Shown: positions 1 to 5,223, counted from the stretch's first letter. The stretch is 17,436 bases of DNA from an uncultured Pedobacter sp. (GCA_946478755.1 CAMLDJ010000098.1:1-17436); one strand, 5' to 3'. Numbers and translations: made by a program. The notes: generated from the letters alone by a model not told the origin.

Positions 1-101
1 TCATCACCATTCGCATAATGGATATAATAACCTAAGCATGAACAAATCATAGGGGGGCTTTTGGCATTGATCCCTTTGTTAACGGAAGAAAACAATTTGT
101 A

Positions 102-133
102 AAAAAGCCTTCAGAGATATCTGAAGGCTTTTT
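102..133. terminator. Bidirectional intrinsic terminator hairpin
   Basis: A 9-bp GC-containing stem (107-115 with 120-128, loop GATA) is flanked by an A-run on the left and a T-run on the right that extend the pairing to 102-133. It can therefore act in either direction. The plus-strand gene it would serve lies left of the window or has decayed; a short open stretch ending in TAA at 100-102 may be its tail, but I do not recognise it. Nothing else gene-like is visible in 1-101. Confidence 0.75.
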
Positions 134-164
134 AAATTTCCGATACAAATATTTTCGGAGAACT

Positions 165-180
165 TATCCAATATTGGATA
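165..180. repeat. Perfect 16-bp palindrome TATCCAATATTGGATA
   Basis: Positions 165-172 are the exact reverse complement of 173-180, with no loop. It ends eight bases left of the point where the 189-342 repeat begins. A loop-free palindrome of this kind suits a dimeric protein's binding site better than an RNA hairpin. No coding gene starts next to it, so a regulatory role cannot be assigned. Confidence 0.5.
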
Positions 181-188
181 GGTTGGAT

Positions 189-342
189 GTACCGATCAGC
201 AGGAATACTTTGAACATTTAAATCGCTTTTTATTGCTTATAGAGCCTATAATTGAGGATTTAGAGAGGAAAGGTTTCATATAAAATGGAAATAAAAATCA
301 TTCAGATTTTCATGAAGGAGACCTTGACCAGATTATAATAGA
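189..342 (+). repeat. Direct repeat R1, copy 1 (partner 2607-2760)
   Basis: Aligned by eye without gaps to 2607-2760 at a constant offset of 2418 bases, about 90% identical. It begins at the bases GTACC, contains the tail of a protein-coding frame (194-283) and continues about 60 bases beyond its stop codon. The left flanks of the two copies are unrelated. Confidence 0.9.
191..283 (+). pseudogene. Gene remnant: C-terminal 29 residues of an unidentified protein, copy 1
   Basis: The frame reads DQQEYFEHLNRFLLLIEPII and on to EDLERKGFI before TAA at 281-283. A stop at 179-181 closes the same frame upstream, so only the tail of a gene is left. I do not recognise the family; the amphipathic, helical look would suit the last helix of a small regulator. 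The copy at 2612-2701 encodes the identical peptide although four codons differ (Leu, Ile, Arg, Gly), all by silent third-base changes. That shows both tails came from genes under selection for protein sequence. Confidence 0.6.
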
Positions 343-409
343 CAAATTGTTTGGCTGTTTCAAAACCAATACCTTTATTGGCACCGGTCACTAATGCTAT
401 CTTTGTCAT
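302..409 (-). pseudogene. Truncated short-chain dehydrogenase/reductase (SDR), N-terminal fragment
   Basis: From ATG at 409 the minus strand reads MTKIALVTGANKGIGFETAK, the beta1 strand and glycine-rich TGxxxGIG NAD(P)-binding loop that opens classical SDR proteins. After about 22 residues the frame runs into the DNA shared with repeat R1 and stops after 35 codons. Intact SDRs are about 230-260 residues and also need the NNAG and YxxxK motifs, which are absent. This is therefore a broken gene whose 3' part was lost at the R1 junction. The relic of an AraC-type regulator lies just upstream on the same strand. Confidence 0.75.
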
Positions 410-529
410 GTATGTAAATTATTTAATTACAGTACAAAGGTAGACTCAAATGTATAACCGGGGTAGCGCAAATAAAACCAATCCTTACTAAAATCAAACT
501 TTCTCGTCTCTATATATTTGAAAGAGCAA

Positions 530-580
530 TTATTCCTTCTGTAGTTTTCTGTAATCTGTAGGATAACCAATTGCATGCTT
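530..580 (-). pseudogene. Relic of an AraC-family regulator (extreme C-terminus)
   Basis: One minus-strand frame reads KHAIGYPTDYRKLQKE before a TAA at 530-532. This matches the KHTNVSPTDYRKLHNE end of the intact AraC-type gene at 1434-2345, and the two share the DNA word ACAGATTACAGAAAA. Further upstream the frame is broken by two TAA codons, so the rest has decayed. It looks like the end of a second AraC-type gene that once preceded the SDR gene at 409. A longer open frame across 427-633 in another frame resembles nothing I know and is probably not a gene. Confidence 0.6.
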
Positions 581-637
581 TTATTGTTATTGATAATACA
601 ATCTTCTCCACTTAAGGACAACATGTTCTCCAATAGT

Positions 638-1426
638 TTAGCTATATTTTTTTAAAAATTTAAGACGCTTACTTACCCGTTTGAGCCATTCCCTGGCCAT
701 TAGTTCGTGACCTGGAACGGTCGGATGGATTCCATCCCAAATCCAATACGAATCAGGTGCCTTTTTCGCTGCCTTTTGGAAAACCATTTGAAAGTCGACA
801 ACCACCGCATCAAATTCGACTGCAAGCTTCCGTACCCTCAATGCGAGATTAGTAACAGTGAGCTGATAAGCCTCCCATTTTGCCTTTACCTTTCCCACTG
901 GCGCTATAAATGGTAGGCAAAGTACAATCAGAGTTTTTGGATTCTGTTTACGAACTTGTTCCAATAGATCACGATAAGTATTTTCAAATGCATCAATATC
1001 TTTGGGGTTTATAGAAGACCTATCCATAAGCTTAGCGGCGTCATTAATGCCAACCAGAATGCTCAGTACGCTGGGACGAAGATCAAGACAATCAGCTTGC
1101 CAACGTTCTTGCAATTGGCTGACCCGGTTACCGCTGATTCCCCTATTGTAAAATAGCAAGTCTGTCGCCGGAAAATCCGCACCCCAACGGCTGGCGATAC
1201 AGAATGCATATCCATGCCCCATTATATGATTGGGATCTGTGTTCCTGCCACGATTTCCATCGGTAATTGAGTCTCCTTGAAATAGAACCGTCAAGCCCTT
1301 TACTGGCTCAGATACTGAGAGCGTAGCAGCTACGCTCGCTTCCAAACTTTCATTCGGCAAACAAGCGGTAGCACCTGCCATAGCAGCGGATAAAAGAAAT
1401 GAACGTCTAGATAAAATTTGTTTCAT
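638..1426 (-). CDS. SGNH/GDSL-family esterase with twin-arginine-type leader
   Basis: A secreted hydrolase of the SGNH superfamily, 262 residues. The four conserved blocks are visible: GDSITDG with nucleophile Ser53, the glycine of RGISGN (Gly96), GIND with Asn128, and DGIHP with Asp231 and His234. Such enzymes remove acyl or acetyl groups from lipids or glycans; the substrate cannot be read from sequence. The start at 1426 is chosen because MKQILSRRSFLLSAAMAGA then forms a Tat-type leader (SRRSFL). The longer open frame to 1519 only adds residues that overlap the upstream gene. The ATG lies 7 bp after the stop of the AraC-type gene, so the two are probably co-transcribed and the regulator may control the enzyme. 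Family is certain, specificity unknown. Confidence 0.9.
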   Translation of the reverse strand: MKQILSRRSFLLSAAMAGATACLPNESLEASVAATLSVSEPVKGLTVLFQGDSITDGNRGRNTDPNHIMGHGYAFCIASRWGADFPATDLLFYNRGISGNRVSQLQERWQADCLDLRPSVLSILVGINDAAKLMDRSSINPKDIDAFENTYRDLLEQVRKQNPKTLIVLCLPFIAPVGKVKAKWEAYQLTVTNLALRVRKLAVEFDAVVVDFQMVFQKAAKKAPDSYWIWDGIHPTVPGHELMAREWLKRVSKRLKFLKKYS

Positions 1427-1433
1427 TTGAAAA

Positions 1434-2345
1434 CTATTCGTTGTGCAATTTTCTGTAATCTGTTGGAGAAACATTGGTATGTTTCTTAAAAAAGGAATTG
1501 AAATGGGGTGGTTCCTCAAAGCCTAATGCAAAGCAGATCTCTGCAATTTGCCAATTGGTTAGTTTTAATAAAATTTTGGCTTCTTGTATAAGTCTTGCTG
1601 CAATGATCTCTCCTATAGTTCTCCCTTTAGCTGACTCTACCTGGCGGTTTAAATAATTGGGATGAAGCGAGAGCTTATCTGCGAAATCTTTTGGAGTTTT
1701 AAATTTGACTGTATCCTGAGGCGTTTCTATGGGAAATTGCGATTCTAATAATCTGATAAAAGAACAGGCGATAATTTCAGTCGTATTATTTGTTTTAACG
1801 AATGAGCTAACCGGAGCAAGTTTTTGTGCATTAAAGATGAGTTCGAGTAAATAGGTGCGTTGCAGATTAGCTGCAAATGCACTATTGGCTCGTGTTTCAT
1901 CAAATGCTTTATAGTAGATAGCAATAAAATCTTTTGTTTGCTCAGCTGTGAGCGAATAGATATTCTGCGTGTCTGGTTTATAGATCGGGAATTCAAGTAA
2001 ACGATAACCACTATTTGCTTTAGTGATAAACTCCTCCTTAAACATGCAGCTGATGCCGGCGTACCCTATACCAGTTGCATGTATCCCAAAAGGAATTTTG
2101 GTAGTGGTAAAAAGTAGCGAGTTGCCCGAAATATCAATACTTCTATCTTCAAATTCAAGTCGGTACGCTCCTTGTAATAGGGTGGCCGTGTAAAAAGTCC
2201 TACGATTATATTCAAATGAAAAATATGGGTGTTTGGCTGTGCTTAGATCCAATATTTGAAAAATGTCTGGACCATTTTGAATGTTGTCTGATGCCGCAGA
2301 GGATTTTTCGGTGGCAATAGAAGGTGTATCATCAGATATTTTCAT
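1434..2345 (-). CDS. AraC-family transcriptional regulator
   Basis: A 303-residue protein. Roughly the first 180 residues resemble the cupin-like effector-binding half of AraC proteins (HPYFSFEYNRRTF, FGIHATGIGYAGI). The last 100 hold the two helix-turn-helix units: FADKLSLHPNYLNRQVESAKG, then WQIAEICFALGFEEPPHFNS and the hallmark end FFKKHTNVSPTDYRKL. It is a cytoplasmic DNA-binding activator or repressor; the ligand is unknown. It is first in a two-gene unit with the SGNH esterase 7 bp downstream, its most likely target. The upstream DNA holds no convincing TAnnTTTG promoter box. A relic of a second AraC-type end is present at 530-580. The start at 2345 is the only reasonable ATG. Confidence 0.92.
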   Translation of the reverse strand: MKISDDTPSIATEKSSAASDNIQNGPDIFQILDLSTAKHPYFSFEYNRRTFYTATLLQGAYRLEFEDRSIDISGNSLLFTTTKIPFGIHATGIGYAGISCMFKEEFITKANSGYRLLEFPIYKPDTQNIYSLTAEQTKDFIAIYYKAFDETRANSAFAANLQRTYLLELIFNAQKLAPVSSFVKTNNTTEIIACSFIRLLESQFPIETPQDTVKFKTPKDFADKLSLHPNYLNRQVESAKGRTIGEIIAARLIQEAKILLKLTNWQIAEICFALGFEEPPHFNSFFKKHTNVSPTDYRKLHNE

Positions 2346-2472
2346 ATACTAAGGTAGGTAAAAATTGATAGAATATAGACAGAAATTAAGGCTAAAGAAG
2401 ATGCAAAGTTTATCGACCCGATGCCCAAATTATTGCCGAAACTTTAAAATTGAATTCAAAACTGCAAAAAAG
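2346..2472. other. Intergenic DNA upstream of the AraC-type gene
   Basis: With the repeats that follow, this belongs to the 490-bp gene-free stretch 2346-2835. I see no gene, RNA or clear promoter here. A plus-strand frame ends in KFIDPMPKLLPKL at about 2444, preceded by a stop about 22 codons earlier. It could be a decayed gene tail but matches nothing I recognise. Confidence 0.4.
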
Positions 2473-2611
2473 TGTTCAAAGATAATCTCCTCTTCCCCGC
2501 TTACCAGACTGAACCATTAGCAGGAATACTTTGAACAAGGCTGAGATACTATGGAGCATCGATTTGACACAAAAAAACCGGACTTTGAGTTGTTCAAAGC
2601 CCGGCGGTACC
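2473..2611 (+). repeat. Direct repeat R2, copy 1 (duplicate of the tRNA-Leu 3' flank)
   Basis: Corresponds to 4134-4271 beside tRNA-Leu. From 2519 to 2599 all 81 bases are identical to 4179-4259; then one T-to-C difference (2600) and eleven more identical bases. The left third is more diverged, with one single-base indel. The copy includes the tRNA terminator and the last bases of the tRNA's 3' end (GGTACC on either strand), but not the tRNA body. At GTACC (2607-2611) it passes directly into repeat R1. Confidence 0.93.
2571..2604 (-). terminator. Intrinsic terminator, duplicate of the tRNA-Leu terminator
   Basis: On the minus strand an 11-bp stem (2594-2604 with 2578-2588, loop of five) is followed by seven T residues. 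The one base that differs from the tRNA copy (2600) turns an A-U pair into a G-U pair, so the RNA stem survives. In its present place it would end minus-strand transcripts from the TPR-like gene at 2836-3294. Confidence 0.75.
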
Positions 2612-2760
2612 GATCAGCAGGAATACTTTGAACATTTAAATCGCTTTTTGTTGCTTATTGAGCCTATAATTGAGGATTTAGAGAGAAAAGGATTCATATA
2701 AAAAGAGCATAATAATTTTTCAGATTTTCATCAGGGACACCTTGACCAAATTACAATAGA
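2607..2760 (+). repeat. Direct repeat R1, copy 2 (partner 189-342)
   Basis: Aligns without gaps to 189-342, about 90% identical by eye. It overlaps repeat R2 by the five bases GTACC, so this spot is a hybrid: left side like the tRNA-Leu flank, right side like the 189-342 region. Between 2761 and 2835 I see no gene. Confidence 0.9.
2612..2701 (+). pseudogene. Gene remnant: C-terminal 29 residues of an unidentified protein, copy 2
   Basis: Encodes exactly the same peptide as 194-283, ending EDLERKGFI and TAA at 2699-2701. All four nucleotide differences across the frame are silent third-base changes. The coding sequence upstream has been replaced by the tRNA terminator copy, so the gene has no start. 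The family is unknown. The pattern implies that two diverged but functional homologues once existed, each now cut at the same codon. Confidence 0.6.
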
Positions 2761-2835
2761 ACAAAAAAGTTGGCAAGTGTGAAAAATTGTAGTTTTCTTT
2801 TTTTAAAAGTATAATGATGGGGCTTATCCTAAAAT

Positions 2836-3294
2836 TTAACTCATGCCTCTCTTGATTCCGCCCATATCAAGATTCTTCACTCTTTCAAGCCCATTGGTGA
2901 TGCCTCCTTTAATCATATTACCATAACCATCATCAAGCAGAAATTTTGTGAACGAAAGTGCTAATTGGTAGTGCTCTTTTGCGCTATTGAAATCTTTCAA
3001 GTCCTCGTATCCTTTAGCAATATTTAAATAAAGAGATGGATAAGCTCCTTTTACACTGTCATCATTTATTTTTAACGCAAAATCTAAAGCTATTTTATCC
3101 CATTTCAATTTGTCATCCAAGCTCTTTTGGTGTCGAGCCAGATAATGAGCTGATGTAAATTTTTCTAGATCATTTGTAGCTTCTTTCCAAGCTTGTAAAA
3201 ATAGTACAAGAGCTTCCTCCTTTTTTCCTTCTCCTTCAAAATTCATTCCTTCAGCACAGAGTTTGACTACATTATTGTTAGGGTCATATTGCAT
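2836..3294 (-). CDS. TPR-like protein of unknown function
   Basis: A 152-residue soluble protein, almost wholly helical by composition, with tetratricopeptide-like helix pairs: EGEGKKEEALVLFLQAWKEA (about 20-39), a middle pair around HYLARHQKSLDDKLKWDKIA, and SLYLNIAKGYEDLKDFNSA with EHYQLALSFT (about 87-116). No signal peptide or membrane segment is seen. Homologues of this size occur in Bacteroidota and Firmicutes and have, I believe, sometimes been labelled rRNA methyltransferase; nothing here resembles a methyltransferase (no SAM-binding motif). It lies 65 bp downstream of a Crp/Fnr-type regulator, with a promoter box and a FNR-like palindrome in the gap, so regulation by that protein is likely. 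A terminator follows at 2571-2604. Role probably protein-protein interaction; function unknown. Confidence 0.8.
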   Translation of the reverse strand: MQYDPNNNVVKLCAEGMNFEGEGKKEEALVLFLQAWKEATNDLEKFTSAHYLARHQKSLDDKLKWDKIALDFALKINDDSVKGAYPSLYLNIAKGYEDLKDFNSAKEHYQLALSFTKFLLDDGYGNMIKGGITNGLERVKNLDMGGIKRGMS

Positions 3295-3311
3295 ATCATT
3301 TATTTAAGTAT

Positions 3312-3319
3312 CAAAGATA
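3312..3319 (-). promoter_or_regulatory. Bacteroidota -7 promoter box (TATCTTTG) for the TPR-like gene
   Basis: A perfect match to TAnnTTTG on the minus strand, 17 bp before the ATG at 3294. No TTTG is found at the usual -33 distance. That region is instead occupied by the palindrome at 3342-3355, as expected of an activator-dependent promoter. Confidence 0.55.
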
Positions 3320-3341
3320 AAGCTCTGATATAGCTTAAGCA

Positions 3342-3355
3342 TTGACCTAAGTCAA
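3342..3355. promoter_or_regulatory. FNR/Crp-type operator TTGACCTAAGTCAA
   Basis: A palindrome TTGAC-N4-GTCAA, of the same form as the FNR consensus TTGAT-N4-ATCAA. Its centre (3348.5) is about 43 bases upstream of the transcription start expected from the -7 box at 3312-3319, close to the classical class II activator position near -41.5. It lies between the Crp/Fnr-type gene and the TPR-like gene. The regulator's recognition helix carries E-T-L-S-R, matching the E..SR contacts by which FNR reads TTGA half-sites. Confidence 0.6.
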
Positions 3356-3359
3356 AATA

Positions 3360-3926
3360 TCATTTTGATTTAAGTCGGCTTAATGTTTCCTCTCTAATGT
3401 CGAGATAGGAAGCCAAAATCTTATTTGAAAGTCTTCTAATATAAATTGGTTTTTCATCTAATATTTTGTCATATCGTTGCTTCGCTGAAAGAGTAACCAA
3501 GGTTTCCATTTTCTTATTTTGGCAGATGTATGCCATTTCTAAAAATTTTGTGTAAAATCCCTCCCATTCAGGAATGTCATTAACTAATTGATAAAAATCC
3601 TTATAACTAATTGAGTGTAGTTCTAAATCCTCAAGAGCATCTACAAATTCAAAAGATGGTTGCTGAGAAATGAAACTTGATATTGATGTGATAATGGAAT
3701 CATCAAAGGCAATATATCTGGTTTTTTCTTTTCCTTGTTGAGTCAAGTAATATGTTCTCATGCAACCTGTATTTACAAAATATAGTTCTTTACAAATTTC
3801 TCCTTCTGAAAGTAAAAGGGTATTGCGTTTTACTTTTTTATATTTAAAACACTTATATATTTGTTCAAGTTGGAGCTCATTGATACTGGTATTGATCCTA
3901 AGATAATATTTTAGTTTTTGTATCAT
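3360..3926 (-). CDS. Crp/Fnr-family transcriptional regulator
   Basis: A 188-residue protein of the short Crp/Fnr type common in Bacteroidota. Residues about 20-110 form the cyclic-nucleotide-binding-like jelly roll (KVKRNTLLLSEGEICKELYF, VNTGCMRTYYLTQQGKEKTR). A dimer helix follows, and the C-terminus is a short helix-turn-helix, LSNKILASYLDIREETLSRL. The residues that bind cAMP in E. coli CRP are not evident, and the four-cysteine cluster of FNR is absent, so its signal is unknown. The ETLSR recognition helix predicts TTGA-type half-sites, and such a palindrome sits right after its stop codon in front of the TPR-like gene. The two probably form a regulator-target pair. The start at 3926 fits the family's usual beginning. 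Confidence 0.9.
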   Translation of the reverse strand: MIQKLKYYLRINTSINELQLEQIYKCFKYKKVKRNTLLLSEGEICKELYFVNTGCMRTYYLTQQGKEKTRYIAFDDSIITSISSFISQQPSFEFVDALEDLELHSISYKDFYQLVNDIPEWEGFYTKFLEMAYICQNKKMETLVTLSAKQRYDKILDEKPIYIRRLSNKILASYLDIREETLSRLKSK

Positions 3927-4133
3927 TTTTATATTATTTATTTAATGTCGGAAATTAAAAATTTGGTCATTATGTAGTAATATAACTTATAATTTTTAAA
4001 AGAATCGAAGTTTGATCAATAGGATGGATAAACCAATGTCCATGATCCTACCTCATCAAAAATATAAACCCGATATCTCTTTGATTCCCAAAAAATACAT
4101 TGAAGGCATCAGCTTAGTTTATAGAACAGTTTT
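3927..4133. other. Gene-free AT-rich stretch upstream of the Crp/Fnr-type gene
   Basis: Together with repeat R2 copy 2 this makes a 341-bp stretch without a protein gene. It should contain the promoter of the Crp/Fnr-type gene, but I see no convincing box. A plus-strand frame of 40 codons (ATG 4024 to TAA 4146) runs into the repeat; it resembles no known protein and is probably chance or a relic. Confidence 0.4.
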
Positions 4134-4271
4134 TGTTCAAAGCTAATCTCCTCTTCCCTCCTTACCAGACTAACCATGAGCAGGAATACTTTGAACAAGG
4201 CTGAGATACTATGGAGCATCGATTTGACACAAAAAAACCGGACTTTGAGTTGTTCAAAGTCCGGCGGTACC
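4134..4271 (+). repeat. Direct repeat R2, copy 2 (tRNA-Leu 3' flank)
   Basis: The presumed source copy of the repeat also found at 2473-2611. It contains the word TGTTCAAAG (4134-4142), its inverse CTTTGAACA (4189-4197), the word again inside the terminator (4251-4259), and ends in GGTACC at the 3' end of the tRNA gene. Its 81-base core is identical in the two copies, which suggests a recent duplication or gene conversion. Confidence 0.93.
4231..4264 (-). terminator. Intrinsic terminator of tRNA-Leu
   Basis: On the minus strand a perfect 11-bp stem (4254-4264 with 4238-4248, loop of five) is followed by seven T residues. It begins three bases after the tRNA's last base and ends the metallo-hydrolase/tRNA transcript. 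Confidence 0.88.
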
Positions 4272-4351
4272 CGAGAGCAGATTCGAACTGCCACGCCGTT
4301 GCCAGCACCAGCCCCTCAAGCTGGCGCGTCTACCAATTTCGCCACCCGGGT
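4268..4351 (-). tRNA. tRNA-Leu (anticodon GAG)
   Basis: A class II tRNA of 84 nt with a long variable arm. Acceptor ACCCGGG pairs with CTCGGGT (one G-U). The anticodon stem CCAGC/GCTGG encloses the loop TTGAGGG, giving anticodon GAG (plus-strand 4315-4317), which reads CUC and CUU. The T-arm carries TTCGAAT. The discriminator base is A and the CCA end is not encoded (ACCG follows). It lies 22 bp after the stop codon of the metallo-hydrolase gene on the same strand, so it may be cut from a shared transcript. Its 3' end is the junction with repeat R2 and the edge of the accessory region. Confidence 0.95.
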
Positions 4352-4373
4352 ATATTCTGTTGCAAAGATATAT

Positions 4374-5138
4374 TTATTCAGATAATATCGTCAAACCATC
4401 GTAAGCTAATTTGATATTAGCAGGCAAATCTTTTTCCACAATTGCATGAAGTCCTAAATTATGGCTGATATGCGTGAAATAGGTTGCCTCTGCCCCAATC
4501 TTTTCTGCAAATTCAATTGCCTCATCTAAAGTGAAATGCGAAATATGTTGTTCTCTTTGCAAAGCATTTACTACAAGAATACGCGTTCCTTTTACTTTTG
4601 CCAAAGTTTCGTCCGAAATCGTCTTCGCATCTGTGATATAACTAAAATCACCGATCCTGAAGCCCAATATTGGCAATTTATAGTGCATGATGTTAAGCGG
4701 GATAATTTCAGTCGCGCCAATATAGAAGGGCTGATCCGTGATGGTATGTAAATCTATTTGCGGTAATCCCGGATATCGTACTTCAGAAAAGATATATGAA
4801 AATTCTCTTTTTAAGGCGTGCTCCACCCGCTCGGTTGCATAGATATCTATATTCTTTTTGAGCAGGTAATTAAAGGGACGGATGTCATCGAGACCTGCCA
4901 CATGGTCTTTGTGCTCATGGGTAAATAGAATGGCATCCAGGTCTTTGACACCAGCACGCAACATCTGATACCTGAAATCAGGGCCACTGTCTATCACAAT
5001 GGTCTTATCGGCCGTTTCTATCAATACAGAAACCCGCAGGCGCTTATCTCGATGGTCTGCAGACTGGCAAACTACACACTTGCATGTAATAACAGGGATA
5101 CCCTGAGAGGTGCCGGTACCTAAAAATGTAATCTTCAA
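4374..5138 (-). CDS. PhnP-like metallo-beta-lactamase-fold hydrolase, TTG start
   Basis: A 254-residue cytoplasmic metal-dependent hydrolase. The N-terminal MKITFLGTGTSQGIPVI and the CxCxxC cluster (Cys19, Cys21, Cys24) are typical of the PhnP branch. The metal ligands THEHKDHVAG (His74, His76, Asp78, His79) and later TDAK and FTHISHNLGLH complete the site. PhnP itself is a cyclic phosphodiesterase acting on ribose 1,2-cyclic phosphate, but no phn genes are nearby, so the substrate here is open; a nucleotide or cyclic phosphate is the best guess. The start codon is TTG (5136-5138): it falls exactly where the family begins, and no in-frame ATG is available. A promoter lies 26-54 bp upstream. 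tRNA-Leu follows on the same strand. Confidence 0.9.
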   Translation of the reverse strand: MKITFLGTGTSQGIPVITCKCVVCQSADHRDKRLRVSVLIETADKTIVIDSGPDFRYQMLRAGVKDLDAILFTHEHKDHVAGLDDIRPFNYLLKKNIDIYATERVEHALKREFSYIFSEVRYPGLPQIDLHTITDQPFYIGATEIIPLNIMHYKLPILGFRIGDFSYITDAKTISDETLAKVKGTRILVVNALQREQHISHFTLDEAIEFAEKIGAEATYFTHISHNLGLHAIVEKDLPANIKLAYDGLTILSE

Positions 5139-5163
5139 AATAAATTTGTTGCAAGCATATCAC

Positions 5164-5192
5164 CAAAAATAATAAAAAAAGGCTCAGACAAA
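5164..5192 (-). promoter_or_regulatory. Bacteroidota-type promoter of the metallo-hydrolase gene
   Basis: On the minus strand TTTG (5189-5192) and TATTTTTG (5164-5171, a perfect TAnnTTTG) are separated by 17 bp, as in Bacteroidota sigma-factor promoters. It would start transcription about 20 bases before the TTG codon at 5138, so the hydrolase and tRNA-Leu need not depend on the ftsK-lolA transcript. Confidence 0.6.
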
Positions 5193-5223
5193 TTGTCGAA
5201 ACCTATATTATTTTAACAATAAA

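Noticed and set aside
286..350. Possible C-terminus of a protein on the minus strand (GQG...ENL...FI) converging on the gene tails in both R1 copies
   Set aside because: In both copies the frame is closed by TAA immediately upstream and the amino acids are poorly conserved, so it is more likely plain intergenic DNA.
427..633. 68-residue minus-strand open frame
   Set aside because: It reads antisense or out of frame through the relic AraC end; its sequence resembles no family and the PTDYRK homology lies in another frame.
4268..4351. A partial tRNA-Leu copy as a classical attachment-site duplication at 2607
   Set aside because: Only GGTACC of the tRNA end is shared; the usual 15-50 bp of tRNA 3' sequence is absent, so a standard attL/attR pair is not supported.
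4109..4414. Several open frames of 60-70 codons on both strands across the tRNA
   Set aside because: They overlap tRNA-Leu and its terminator, and their translations are low-quality by-products of the RNA gene.
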